Below the pieces are notes generated by a model that ran no database searches, was not told the origin of the DNA, and saw only the letters and a program-made list of their open reading frames with translations. The position numbers were made by a program, and so were the translations under genes. From assembly GCA_016716335.1 (NCBI GenBank), contig JADJWN010000005.1, positions 124,001 to 188,000 of the forward strand: DNA of 64,000 nucleotides, given 5' to 3'. Below are positions 1 to 7,902 of this stretch, piece by piece; position 1 is the stretch's first letter, and every line of letters begins with the position of its first letter. The stretch comes from Saprospiraceae bacterium (GTDB lineage Bacteria; Bacteroidota; Bacteroidia; Chitinophagales; Saprospiraceae).

Positions 1-244
1 CGCCTCAGACCCTGAAAACAGCGTATTTTATCTTAAAGGTGAGAATATCCTTTCCTACTCCTATGAAATCTACAATCGCTGGGGCAATATCATAGCTGCA
101 GGATATGAGGCTACTGCCAATGACCCGGTCGGCGGATGGAATGTTCAGTCTGCTGATATCACTCCGGGTGTGTATGTGTATGTAATGAAAATTTATGGAG
201 AATATGAAAAAAAACAGATTGCTGGTTCGGTCACAGTCTTCTGA
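1..244 (+). CDS. C-terminal end of a T9SS cargo protein (type B / gliding-motility sorting domain), partial
   Basis: Open from base 2 to the stop at 242-244. The visible ~80 residues contain YEIYNRWGNII, then GGWN, then GVYVYVMKIYGE and a final GSVTVF. This is the order of the type B (gliding motility-associated, CHU_C-like) C-terminal domain that directs Bacteroidota proteins through the type IX secretion system. The passenger domain lies outside the window, so its function cannot be stated. Confidence 0.85.
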   Translation, partial: ASDPENSVFYLKGENILSYSYEIYNRWGNIIAAGYEATANDPVGGWNVQSADITPGVYVYVMKIYGEYEKKQIAGSVTVF

Positions 245-257
245 CCCGATGTCTCCT

Positions 258-809
258 TCATTTTCTGCGGAGTTCTGCCCTTTGGTATCCTGATAGCAGA
301 AATGATTTTACCTCAGGGACCTGCTCATCCTTATATATTTGATTGCCGGATATTGTAAAATTCTGCGGATTATGAATAATGATTTCGAAGATCATCATTT
401 CTCCCTGCCGTTCATAGGCAGAGGTGAGCACAGTTCCCATTACTTCAAATATGGAAATCAGCTTGGGGCCAGCCACCCTTGCCTGCAGAAGGATGGAGTT
501 TTGCTCATCGTGTATATAATGTCCCTTTTCTCTGTTCAGCACCTTCAGCCGGTAATCTCTCAACTCTGATGCTTCCCCTGTACCGTATCTGATTGTCCAG
601 ACGTACATCTCCGCATCATCGGAGGGCTGGTGATTGAGTTCGATGGGCACGGATTGCACAATTTTATTGTCTTTATAAATATCTAATGTCCCCTGCCAGG
701 TGCCCAGCCAATCATCCGGGAACCTGTATTCTCTGCTTTGGGCAGCTACCATATGTGCACAAAAGATATACAGCACGATTATAATTGTACTACGGATTCT
801 TATTTTCAT
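258..809 (-). CDS. Exported hypothetical protein
   Basis: About 183 residues when started at the ATG at 809. This start gives a Sec signal peptide (MKIRIRSTIIIVLYIFCAHM, cleavage near VAAQ). A longer frame reaches 893, but a promoter -7 box at 844-851 lies inside that extension, so 809 is preferred. The mature part reads like a small beta-rich domain: FPDDWLGTWQGTLDIY near the start, then repeated strands. This resembles lipocalin-like periplasmic proteins, but I recognise no family. It is convergent with the T9SS gene to its left (13-base gap). Function unknown. Confidence 0.7.
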   Translation of the reverse strand: MKIRIRSTIIIVLYIFCAHMVAAQSREYRFPDDWLGTWQGTLDIYKDNKIVQSVPIELNHQPSDDAEMYVWTIRYGTGEASELRDYRLKVLNREKGHYIHDEQNSILLQARVAGPKLISIFEVMGTVLTSAYERQGEMMIFEIIIHNPQNFTISGNQIYKDEQVPEVKSFLLSGYQRAELRRK

Positions 810-843
810 ATTCACATCAATAAACTTTAATTCCAATTTGTCC

Positions 844-851
844 CAAATGTA
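844..851 (-). promoter_or_regulatory. Bacteroidota -7 box for the exported protein ending at 258
   Basis: Minus strand reads TACATTTG, matching TAnnTTTG. It lies 35 bases before the ATG at 809. No clear -33 TTG was found. Confidence 0.5.
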
Positions 852-893
852 CTCTGAATTCCCGGTAATAATGAGTTTATCCTTATTATTCAT

Positions 894-1358
894 GATGGTA
901 TCCGCATGCCATTAATCCCCGGAATTGTAAAATTATCTATGAGATCTGGGGGACAGTAAATATGTGTTGATTACGATAATTTTTTAGAAAGGGGAATGAG
1001 TTTTTTACAATGGATTACCATAGATTGAATAATCAGGCTAAAAATTACTTACGCTTTTTCCACCTGATTTTGTATTAAAACAATGATCTCATTGGTTAAG
1101 AATTGTCATGAATGACGGGTGCTTACTGAACTTTTTCATAAGAATTAAAGCATTTTACTCAATTTTTTTGCATATCCGCTCATAGTTTTTAAAAAAAATA
1201 ATCTGATTTCTGTAATTTTAAATGTTTTTTATTGACTGCAGCCAATCCCCGCTGAATCAGGTAAATTTTCAAATACTCTGATATCTCACTTATTGCTATC
1301 TTTTTCAGAATTGAAAATGTAAGTGAGTGGTTCGATTATTAACCTAAATTACTATATT
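894..1358. other. Intergenic region, mostly featureless
   Basis: About 465 AT-rich bases between divergent genes. The only candidate signal is TATCTTTT at 1297-1304, one base off the TAnnTTTG -7 box, 55 bases before the lipoprotein ATG at 1359. No ORF, repeat or RNA gene was seen. Confidence 0.4.
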
Positions 1359-1766
1359 ATGAACAAGCTGAAATTACAATTGATTTTGCCATTAATGATT
1401 TTGGCAATGTTGTCCTGTAAAAAGGATGAAGTAAAGGACCCAAACGAAGCGACCAACGACAAAATAAGTGCAAATATCTGGTCGGTAAGGTCATTTACAT
1501 CTGATGGAGTGGAGTTGATGGATGTTTTGTTAAATTCTATGGATCTTCGCTTTACCAAGGAAGACAAGACCAATGGTACAGCCCGATGGACGCTGATCAG
1601 TACACTGGGCCAAACCACCAGAATTGAAGGCAAGTACAATGTCAGAAATTCCGGTAAAGAAATCGATTTCGACGGGGATATCTTTGAAGTCACAGTGGAC
1701 AATACCAAACTATTGCTTACCGGCAGGGTGGATGGCGAAAAGTGGGTTATTGATGCCCGGAAGTGA
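1359..1766 (+). CDS. Small lipoprotein, lipocalin-like
   Basis: 135 residues from the ATG at 1359; an in-frame upstream extension to 1323 would bury the signal peptide. Residues 1-20 form a lipoprotein signal (LPLMILAMLSC) and the following CKKDEVKD places acidic residues just after the lipidated Cys, as in surface-exposed Bacteroidota lipoproteins. The rest alternates strands (SANIWSVRSFTSDGVEL, RWTLISTLGQTTRIEGKYNV) like small lipocalin-like proteins. Stands alone. Exact role unknown. Confidence 0.7.
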   Translation: MNKLKLQLILPLMILAMLSCKKDEVKDPNEATNDKISANIWSVRSFTSDGVELMDVLLNSMDLRFTKEDKTNGTARWTLISTLGQTTRIEGKYNVRNSGKEIDFDGDIFEVTVDNTKLLLTGRVDGEKWVIDARK

Positions 1767-1860
1767 AAAATGATTCAATAAGGTAAAACTGATTAAACCA
1801 CCGGAATAATCGCAATTCTGTAATCCCTTTCTTATTCCCGATTTAGGTTTTGAATGTAAG

Positions 1861-1898
1861 AATCCGGCTTTTTTCAAAAGATAGCCGGATTTTTTTAT
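1861..1898 (+). terminator. Rho-independent terminator of the lipoprotein gene
   Basis: AATCCGGCT (1861-1869) pairs with AGCCGGATT (1883-1891), followed by a T run. It lies 95 bases after the stop at 1766. Between here and 2193 I see no convincing gene; TATATTTA at 2144-2151 may be a weak -7 box for the next gene. Confidence 0.8.
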
Positions 1899-2192
1899 TT
1901 AATGTATCCGGAGGACAAATTTTACAATGAACATTTGCGGTAGGAAGTCATTTCAAACAGTTTTTATTAAAATGATAACAGGATTAACTTTTATCATGCC
2001 TTTTTGGGTATATCCTTTTGAGAGTAAGTTGTTTTTTTCATTGCAAATGATTTGTGATGTTCCGGGACATCTTATTTCGCTCCAAGCCCTCACATTTTAT
2101 CACATTCCGCATTTTAAACCTTTTTTCCTTTTCTCCGCTTTTATATATTTACCTGAATTAATCACAATTCAATAAATCCACACCCTTCAGGC

Positions 2193-2699
2193 ATGGACCA
2201 GACAGACCATAAAATACAGATCTTCGTCACGGGAGGCACCTTTGACAAGGATTACAATTATATCACGGGACAACTCTATTTTAAGGATACTCACCTGCAT
2301 GAAATGTTCAAGAGAGGTCGCTGTACACTCGATATTGACATCAAGACCCTCATGATGGTGGATAGCCTTGAGATGACCGATGCCGACCGGGAGATTATCA
2401 TCTTTAATTGTAAAAAATGCCCCTACGATAAGATCATCATCACTCACGGTACAGACACGATAGTAAAAACTGCAGCAGCCATTGCGGCACACAATATTGA
2501 CAAAACGATTATCCTTACAGGAGCCATGATACCCTATGCCTTTGGGTCTTCATCAGATGGGTTTTTTAATCTGGGCAGCTCCCTTGCATTCGTTCAGACC
2601 CTGCCTCATGGCGTATATGTAGTCATGAATGGCAAGTATTTTCCCTGGAATAAGGTGGTAAAAAACAAAAAAACCGGATACTTTGAAACTCCACATTAG
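2193..2699 (+). CDS. Single-domain asparaginase-like protein (N-terminal asparaginase domain only)
   Basis: 168 residues covering only the N-terminal domain of the L-asparaginase/glutaminase family; full enzymes are ~330. All recognised active-site elements are present: TGGTFD with the nucleophile Thr16, HGTDT with Thr87-Asp88, LTGAMIPY, and a Lys near 157 (NKVVKN) at the position of the catalytic lysine. The C-terminal domain that completes the dimeric active site in E. coli AnsB is absent, and the stop is clean. Short asparaginase-domain proteins of this size occur in other bacteria (family knowledge), so this need not be a truncation. Whether it hydrolyses asparagine is uncertain. The next gene starts 29 bases after the stop. 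Confidence 0.8.
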   Translation: MDQTDHKIQIFVTGGTFDKDYNYITGQLYFKDTHLHEMFKRGRCTLDIDIKTLMMVDSLEMTDADREIIIFNCKKCPYDKIIITHGTDTIVKTAAAIAAHNIDKTIILTGAMIPYAFGSSSDGFFNLGSSLAFVQTLPHGVYVVMNGKYFPWNKVVKNKKTGYFETPH

Positions 2700-2727
2700 C
2701 AGCTTTTTGAGTTTGGAATTTTTCAAT

Positions 2728-3269
2728 ATGTATAGTATGTTCAATAAATCATGGGTCAAAAATGCTTTGGTAATTTTGGCAGCTCTGACAGGCTATTTCA
2801 TCTGGCAATGGATTAAAGCACCTATATACAAGGAAGGTGAGCAGTTTGCCGGTTTTACAGTGCAGCTCGCCGATGGCACGCAGTTTGACCTCAATATACT
2901 TCGGGGCAGGTATGTACTGGTAGACTTCTGGGGCAGCTGGTGCGGTCCCTGCAGACGCGAAAATCCCGGACTGGTATCATTGTATTCGAAATATGGTAAT
3001 GTAGCTGGACGTGAAGGTTCGGCGTTTGAAATTATCAGTATAGCCCTCGAAAAAACCGTGCGTCATGGGAAAAGGCTGTGAGACAGGATGGATTGATCTG
3101 GCCCTATCACATCGTGGAAGACACAAAGTTCAGTGGTCCGCTGGCTAAAAAATTCGGAGTTAGGGAGATACCTACCAAATATCTCCTGGACAAAGAAGGT
3201 AAGGTGTTGCTGGTGAATCCCTCGATTACACAATTAGATACTTTTCTGGCAGCACGAATTGGTGGATAA
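2728..3269 (+). CDS. TlpA/ResA-like membrane-anchored thioredoxin, frameshifted
   Basis: Start taken at ATG 2728 (MYSMFNKSWV). A single N-terminal membrane segment (NALVILAALTGYFIWQW) is followed by an extracytoplasmic TlpA/AhpC-type thioredoxin fold with active site WCGPC (Cys72, Cys75 from this start). Such proteins reduce disulfides or support cytochrome c maturation. The frame set by WCGPC runs into a stop at 3079-3081, while the conserved second half (WEKAVRQDGLIWPYHI ... GVREIPTKYLLDKEGKV, cis-Pro IPT) continues in the next frame to 3269. The switch maps to the A6 run at 3050-3055; seven A would restore an uninterrupted protein (LEKNRASWEKAV). Probably a consensus error; a real null allele is possible. 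Confidence 0.8.
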
Positions 3270-3353
3270 TTGCCATATTTGCACCCTGATTCCTGAAAAT
3301 ACTGACAAAATGACTTTTTTGCCGATTGGCAGTATAATTGATACATTAATACA

Positions 3354-3896
3354 ATGCTGGACAAACTAAAAAATTTTATGAGCGAACAGACCGTGGAGAA
3401 GAAACAGAAAAAATCCAAAACTAAGGATAAAGACGAGGCTATGCAGAAGGAAATGGAAAGCCTCAGAGCAGAACTGGAAGAATCGAAGGATAAGTATCTG
3501 AGATTATTTGCAGAGTTTGACAATTTTAAGAAACGCAATGTGAAGGAGCGTTTTGAATTGCTCAAAACGGCTGCACAGGATACGATACTGGCCCTTTTGC
3601 CGGTGCTGGATGATTTTGACAGAGCCAAAAAAAGTGCCGAAAGCGGCAATAGTACCGAAATCTTCAGTGAAGGGGTGAAGCTGGTATATCACAAACTGTA
3701 TCACACCCTGGAGCAGAAAGGCCTCAAAGCTATGGATACAGATGGAGTGACCTTCGATCCGGAGTTTCACGAAGCTATCACAGATATACCTGCTCCGAAT
3801 GAAGAGATGAAGGGCAAAATCATAGATACCATCGAAAAAGGCTATGTACTCAATGATAAGATCATCCGCCATGCCAAGGTGGTTGTGGCCAAGTGA
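3354..3896 (+). CDS. grpE: Nucleotide exchange factor GrpE
   Basis: 180 residues (an internal ATG at 3378 would give MSEQTVEKKQ). Charged coiled-coil N-terminus (EAMQKEMESLRAELEESKDK), then the GrpE signature AEFDNFKKRNVKER and the C-terminal beta domain ending GYVLNDKIIRHAKVVVAK. GrpE releases ADP from DnaK. It is followed after 42 bases by dnaJ in the same direction, a common Bacteroidota pairing; dnaK is not in the window. A one-mismatch -7 box (CATATTTG, 3274-3281) lies upstream. Confidence 0.97.
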   Translation: MLDKLKNFMSEQTVEKKQKKSKTKDKDEAMQKEMESLRAELEESKDKYLRLFAEFDNFKKRNVKERFELLKTAAQDTILALLPVLDDFDRAKKSAESGNSTEIFSEGVKLVYHKLYHTLEQKGLKAMDTDGVTFDPEFHEAITDIPAPNEEMKGKIIDTIEKGYVLNDKIIRHAKVVVAK

Positions 3897-3938
3897 TCGG
3901 GAAGATTTTATACCAAATTTGATTGACCAATTAAAGTG

Positions 3939-5096
3939 ATGAAAAGGGATTATTACGAAATATTAGGTGTTGATAAAGGAGCTGACGAAGCTACCATCAA
4001 AAAGGCATACCGCAAAGTGGCTATGCAATACCACCCTGACCGCAATCCCGGCGATAAAGCGGCTGAAGAAAAGTTTAAGGAAGCAGCTGAAGCCTACGAG
4101 GTACTCAGTGACCCTGACAAAAAAGCAAGGTATGACCGATATGGCCATGCAGGAGTGGACGGCATGAATGGGGGCAGAGGAGGATTTTCCGGTGGTGGTA
4201 TGACTATGGAAGACATTTTTGCACATTTCGGAGATATATTCGGTGACAGTGGCAGTCCTTTCGAATCCTTTTTCGGAGGACAGACAGGCAGAAGCCGCAC
4301 CGGACAAAAAGGTACCAATCTGAGGATCAAGGTTGCCCTGACGCTGGAGGAAATTGATTCCGGAGTGACTAAAAAAATAAAGGTTAAAAAGCAGGTAAGT
4401 TGTAAGACCTGCGGTGGAACCGGTGCAAAAGACAAAGGTAGTATGAATACCTGCGGCACCTGCCATGGCTCAGGATATGTCAGACAGGTGAAAAGCACTT
4501 TCCTCGGCCAGATGCAGACTACGGTGGTCTGTCCTAAATGTAATGGCTCAGGTACGGTAGTCACTGCATCCTGTAATACCTGCAGAGGCGAAGGACGTAC
4601 CCTTGAAGAAGAACTGATAGAAATCGAAATTCCCGCCGGTGTGCAGGATGGTATGCAGCTGTCTATGAGGGGAAAGGGAAATGCTGGACAGAATGGCGGA
4701 CCGGCCGGCGACCTGTTGATTTCGATAGAAGAAAAGCCTCATGAGCATTTTGTACGTGAAGGCCAGAATATTATCTATGACTTGTTTCTCAATTTTGCTG
4801 ATGCCGCATTGGGCACCACTGTGGAGGTTCCGTCTCTGGGTGGAAAAGTGAAAATTAAAATTCCGGCAGGAACTCAGGCAGGTAAGATATTCAGACTCAA
4901 AGGCAAGGGACTGCCATCTGTGCAGGCCTATGGTAAGGGAGATCAGTTGATACACGTCAACATATGGACACCCAAAAAACTGGATGATGCAGAAGTAGCC
5001 ATGCTGGAGAAAATGCGGCATATGCCCAATTTTCAACCCAATCCCGGTGCCGGAGAGCGTGGGTTCTTTGAGCGGATGAAGGAATTTTTCAACTAA
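3939..5096 (+). CDS. dnaJ: Chaperone protein DnaJ
   Basis: 385 residues from ATG 3939. J domain at residues 1-68 with HPD at 32-34, Gly/Phe-rich linker ([20 protein letters not shown]), four CxxCxGxG zinc-binding repeats ([32 protein letters not shown]), then the C-terminal substrate-binding domains. A class A Hsp40 co-chaperone that delivers unfolded proteins to DnaK and stimulates its ATPase. It lies directly downstream of grpE, so co-transcription is likely. Confidence 0.98.
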   Translation: MKRDYYEILGVDKGADEATIKKAYRKVAMQYHPDRNPGDKAAEEKFKEAAEAYEVLSDPDKKARYDRYGHAGVDGMNGGRGGFSGGGMTMEDIFAHFGDIFGDSGSPFESFFGGQTGRSRTGQKGTNLRIKVALTLEEIDSGVTKKIKVKKQVSCKTCGGTGAKDKGSMNTCGTCHGSGYVRQVKSTFLGQMQTTVVCPKCNGSGTVVTASCNTCRGEGRTLEEELIEIEIPAGVQDGMQLSMRGKGNAGQNGGPAGDLLISIEEKPHEHFVREGQNIIYDLFLNFADAALGTTVEVPSLGGKVKIKIPAGTQAGKIFRLKGKGLPSVQAYGKGDQLIHVNIWTPKKLDDAEVAMLEKMRHMPNFQPNPGAGERGFFERMKEFFN

Positions 5097-5108
5097 CATT
5101 TTTCAGCA

Positions 5109-6518
5109 TTGGCCAGAAAAAAACCCTTGATTCAGGGACTGAGCATATCGGGAATAGCGGATAAAGGTAAGGCCGTAGGCCGTACTGAAGACGGTCAGGT
5201 CATTTTTGTGGAAGGCCCCATTCCCGGTGATGTAGTGGATGTGAGGGTGCTGAGAAAAAAACGTAATTACAGTGAAGCCGCATTAGTCAGATATCAGGAG
5301 TATTCACCGGACAGAGTGACAGCTCCCTGTCGCCATTTCGGAGAATGCGGGGGATGCAAATGGCAGCACATGAGTTATGAGTCTCAGCTACGTTTTAAGG
5401 AGCAGGTGGTAAGAGATTGTATCAGACGTATCGCCAAACTTAACCCCGACATCGTCCAACCCATCATCGGATGTGCAGACAACTTTCACTACCGCAACAA
5501 ACTGGAGTTCAGTTTTTCCACCAAAAGATGGATTACCAGGCAAGAAGCTGCCGGAGATGAAGAAATACAGAATCAGGGTGCTCTGGGATTTCACAAAGCC
5601 GGGTTTTTTGACAAGATTGTCAATATCGAGGAGTGCCTGCTGCAGGACGACCTTTCCAATACAATCAGAAATTTTGTCCGCGATTATGCAGCTGTACATG
5701 CGTTGAGCTATTACGACCTGCGGGAGCATCATGGATTGTTGCGGAATATGATTGTCCGCAATACCACCCTCGGCCAATGGATGGTGATTATGATTTTTGG
5801 GGAGCACAATGATGAGGCCATATCAGGTGTCATGAATGCACTCCAAAACCGCTTTCCTGAAATTACTTCTCTCAACTATGTGGTCAATACCAAGCAAAAC
5901 GATACCATCTTCGATCAGGAGGTGATTACCGTAAAGGGTAATCCATATGTGGTGGAGCAGCTGGGAGAAGTGAGATTTAAGATTGGCACCAAGTCTTTTT
6001 TTCAGACAAACCCCAGGCAGGCCAAAGTACTTTTTGATGTGGCAAAGGAATACGCTCAACTCGAAAAACACCATAACGTTTATGACCTATACACCGGATT
6101 GGGATCTATCGCATTGTACATTGCAGATGGGGCAGGGCAGGTGACCGGCATCGAAGAAATCCCTGAGGCGATAGACGATGCCTTGGTCAATATGGAGTTT
6201 AATAATATAAGAAATGCCACTTTTTATGCAGGTGATGTCAAAAATATCTTCAATAATGATTTCATACGAGCACATGGCAAACCGGATGTCGTGATTACAG
6301 ATCCACCCCGTGCGGGTATGCATGAGGATGTGATCCATACACTTTTAGCATTGGAGGCACCTGTGATTGTATATATCAGTTGCAATCCGGCTACTCAGGG
6401 TAGGGATCTTCAGCTGCTTTCTGCACGATACGATACGGTGAAGGTTCAGCCGGTAGATATGTTTCCGCATACCCAGCATATTGAAAGTGTTGCCAAACTC
6501 GTGTTAAGAAAGTCCTGA
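5109..6518 (+). CDS. rlmD: 23S rRNA (uracil-5-)-methyltransferase RlmD
   Basis: 469 residues starting at TTG 5109, 12 bases after dnaJ; no ATG fits better. N-terminal TRAM domain (residues ~1-65), then the [4Fe-4S] cysteines Cys74, Cys80 and Cys83 (CRHFGECGGC) with a fourth in NIEECLLQ. SAM-binding methyltransferase domain (VYDLYTGLGSIALYIA, ITDPPRAGMH) and catalytic Cys in YISCNPATQGRDL, with the closing HIESVAKL. The family transfers a methyl group from SAM to C5 of a uridine in 23S rRNA (U1939 in E. coli). RlmCD-type specificity cannot be excluded from sequence alone. Confidence 0.92.
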   Translation: MARKKPLIQGLSISGIADKGKAVGRTEDGQVIFVEGPIPGDVVDVRVLRKKRNYSEAALVRYQEYSPDRVTAPCRHFGECGGCKWQHMSYESQLRFKEQVVRDCIRRIAKLNPDIVQPIIGCADNFHYRNKLEFSFSTKRWITRQEAAGDEEIQNQGALGFHKAGFFDKIVNIEECLLQDDLSNTIRNFVRDYAAVHALSYYDLREHHGLLRNMIVRNTTLGQWMVIMIFGEHNDEAISGVMNALQNRFPEITSLNYVVNTKQNDTIFDQEVITVKGNPYVVEQLGEVRFKIGTKSFFQTNPRQAKVLFDVAKEYAQLEKHHNVYDLYTGLGSIALYIADGAGQVTGIEEIPEAIDDALVNMEFNNIRNATFYAGDVKNIFNNDFIRAHGKPDVVITDPPRAGMHEDVIHTLLALEAPVIVYISCNPATQGRDLQLLSARYDTVKVQPVDMFPHTQHIESVAKLVLRKS

Positions 6519-6522
6519 CAGT

Positions 6523-6867
6523 ATGAATGAGACAGAAAAATTTTTAAAACTGGAGCAGGAGCTGAAGCCATATATCCACCTGTTAGGGCAGGCTGCGGAT
6601 GTTATCATCAATGAAAACGTATCTAAATATCCCATATTCGTGGTGCATCAGCAGGAGCTCGCCATGGGTATAGCCCTGATTGAAGCTAATCCTCCCAAGA
6701 TGTATTGGTCCGTTAATGCATCCACACTGGAAGAGTTTGTCACCAAAAATCTGGTCTTCGAAGAAAAAGTCAAAGACTTCATGTCCACCTATAAAAATCC
6801 GGAAACACACCTTTGTCTGTTTGTGCTCAGTGAATTAGGTGCACAGTTTATTTTTATTCCGAGGTAA
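6523..6867 (+). CDS. Conserved small cytoplasmic protein, function unknown
   Basis: 114 residues starting 4 bases after rlmD, so translationally coupled to it. It has no signal peptide, membrane segment or Cys cluster. It looks alpha/beta (PYIHLLGQAADVIINENVS, KYPIFVVHQQELAMGIAL) and ends FVLSELGAQFIFIPR. I do not recognise a named domain. The tight coupling suggests either a role in RNA modification or simple co-expression. Confidence 0.7.
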   Translation: MNETEKFLKLEQELKPYIHLLGQAADVIINENVSKYPIFVVHQQELAMGIALIEANPPKMYWSVNASTLEEFVTKNLVFEEKVKDFMSTYKNPETHLCLFVLSELGAQFIFIPR

Positions 6868-6884
6868 AGGATAAATATTATTCA

Positions 6885-7326
6885 GTTGGTTGCAGCGTCC
6901 CCGCTCCCCGATAGTCGTAGCCCAGTCGTAGCGTCCTCGCTACGATTCGCTACCATGTTAGTCGTAGCGTCCTCGCTACGATTCAATATCCACACGGTTT
7001 CCAGCCGGCAAAAGGTCATTGCCATATAAGTCATAGCCCGATAGTCCTAGCGTCCCTGCTACGATTCCATATCCACACCCCGTTATTCCTAACGTCCCCA
7101 CTACGATCTCTCGTTAGTCGTAGCGTCCTCGCTACGATTGAATATTCTTACGGTTTCCAGCCGGAGATACATCGTTGGCAGCCCCCCGTAAGTCGTAGCG
7201 TCCTCGCTACGATTCAATATCCACACGGTTTCCAGCCGGCAATAGGTCATTGCCCTCGTTAGTCGTAGCGTCCTCGCTACGATTCAATATCCATACGGTT
7301 TCCAGCCGGAGATACATCGTTGGCAG
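6885..7326 (+). repeat. Hairpin-repeat array 1, upstream of the nos cluster
   Basis: Degenerate and perfect copies of an interspersed repeat. The core palindrome is TCGTAGCG-TCCT-CGCTACGA (8-bp stem, 4-base loop), with exact copies at 6926-6945, 6962-6981, 7118-7137, 7193-7212 and 7263-7282. After each core come AATAT, CGGTTTCCAGCCGG and one of two tails: GGCAAT-AGGTC-ATTGCC (itself a hairpin) or GGAGATACATCGTTGGCAG. Positions 7110-7195 are identical to 16480-16565 and 16987-17072 in array 2. Minus-strand ORFs through the repeats are judged spurious. No transposase is adjacent. Confidence 0.9.
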
Positions 7327-7362
7327 TTCAGCAAAAAACAATTGTTAACAATATCTTAATAT

Positions 7363-7380
7363 AAAGGATAAAAAGGTCTA
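7363..7380 (+). promoter_or_regulatory. Candidate Rrf2 operator, copy 1
   Basis: The 18-base AAAGGATAAAAAGGTCTA recurs exactly at 7873-7890, just before the next gene. Here it ends 16 bases before the -7 box of the Rrf2 gene, overlapping where a -33 box would lie, which fits autorepression or redox-controlled activation. Assignment to the Rrf2 protein is inferred from position only. Confidence 0.55.
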
Positions 7381-7396
7381 TAAATATTTTAATATA

Positions 7397-7404
7397 TATA
7401 TTTG
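7397..7404 (+). promoter_or_regulatory. -7 box of the Rrf2-nos transcription unit
   Basis: TATATTTG is a perfect TAnnTTTG match, 18 bases before the ATG at 7423. Confidence 0.7.
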
Positions 7405-7422
7405 TGATGTCAATCAACAATC

Positions 7423-7857
7423 ATGTTTTCAAAAGCTTGCGAATACGGTATCAGGGCAACTATTTATATTGCGAGTCAATCCCGTAAGGAGAGAAGGGTA
7501 GGCATAAAGGAGATTGCAGCATTTATTGATTCTCCGGCGCCTTTCACTGCCAAAATTCTTCAGCAGTTGGTCAAGAACAGAATAATTGATTCGGTCAAAG
7601 GACCAAACGGAGGCTTTGAAATACCAAAAGACCGGATTTTTCAGATCTGTATCACAGATATTGTGAGGGCTATTGACGGTAATGAGATTTTTTCAAGTTG
7701 TGTACTGGGTCTGGATAATTGTTCTGAAGCTATGCCATGTCCTGTTCATGCTGAGTTTCGATCCATCCGGGCCGAACTCAAATCTCTGATGGACAATACC
7801 TGTGTGGCTACACTGAGTGAAGATTTGGTCAAGGGTAAAAGCTTTTTAAAAGTTTGA
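7423..7857 (+). CDS. Rrf2 family transcriptional regulator with three-Cys Fe-S motif
   Basis: 144 residues. N-terminal winged helix (MFSKACEYGIRATIYIASQS; IKEIAAFIDSPAPFTAKILQ; wing KGPNGGFEIP). The sensor segment contains Cys93, Cys100 and Cys106 (C-x6-C-x5-C), close to the cysteine spacing of [2Fe-2S] Rrf2 proteins such as NsrR and IscR. Family members sense NO, redox state or iron. Its place at the head of a nitrous oxide reduction cluster, beside a heme-copper-oxidase-like membrane protein, makes an NsrR-like NO sensor most likely (inference). The same 18-base motif precedes this gene and the next. Confidence 0.88.
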   Translation: MFSKACEYGIRATIYIASQSRKERRVGIKEIAAFIDSPAPFTAKILQQLVKNRIIDSVKGPNGGFEIPKDRIFQICITDIVRAIDGNEIFSSCVLGLDNCSEAMPCPVHAEFRSIRAELKSLMDNTCVATLSEDLVKGKSFLKV

Positions 7858-7872
7858 TTTTTTTTGAAATAA

Positions 7873-7890
7873 AAAGGATAAAAAGGTCTA
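7873..7890 (+). promoter_or_regulatory. Candidate Rrf2 operator, copy 2
   Basis: Exact second copy of AAAGGATAAAAAGGTCTA in the 45-base gap between the Rrf2 gene and the membrane protein gene, 12 bases before its GTG. A weak -7-like TATATTGT overlaps that start. Confidence 0.55.
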
Positions 7891-7902
7891 AAAATCTATA
7901 TT

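Noticed and set aside
1927..2175. 82-codon ORF after the lipoprotein terminator
   Set aside because: Hydrophobic, low-complexity reading of AT-rich DNA; no promoter and no recognisable domain.
7341..7352. Perfect palindrome ATTGTTAACAAT upstream of the Rrf2 gene, considered as an FNR/CRP site
   Set aside because: Spacing TTG-N4-CAA is too short for TTGAT-N4-ATCAA-type sites; a 12-bp AT palindrome can occur by chance.
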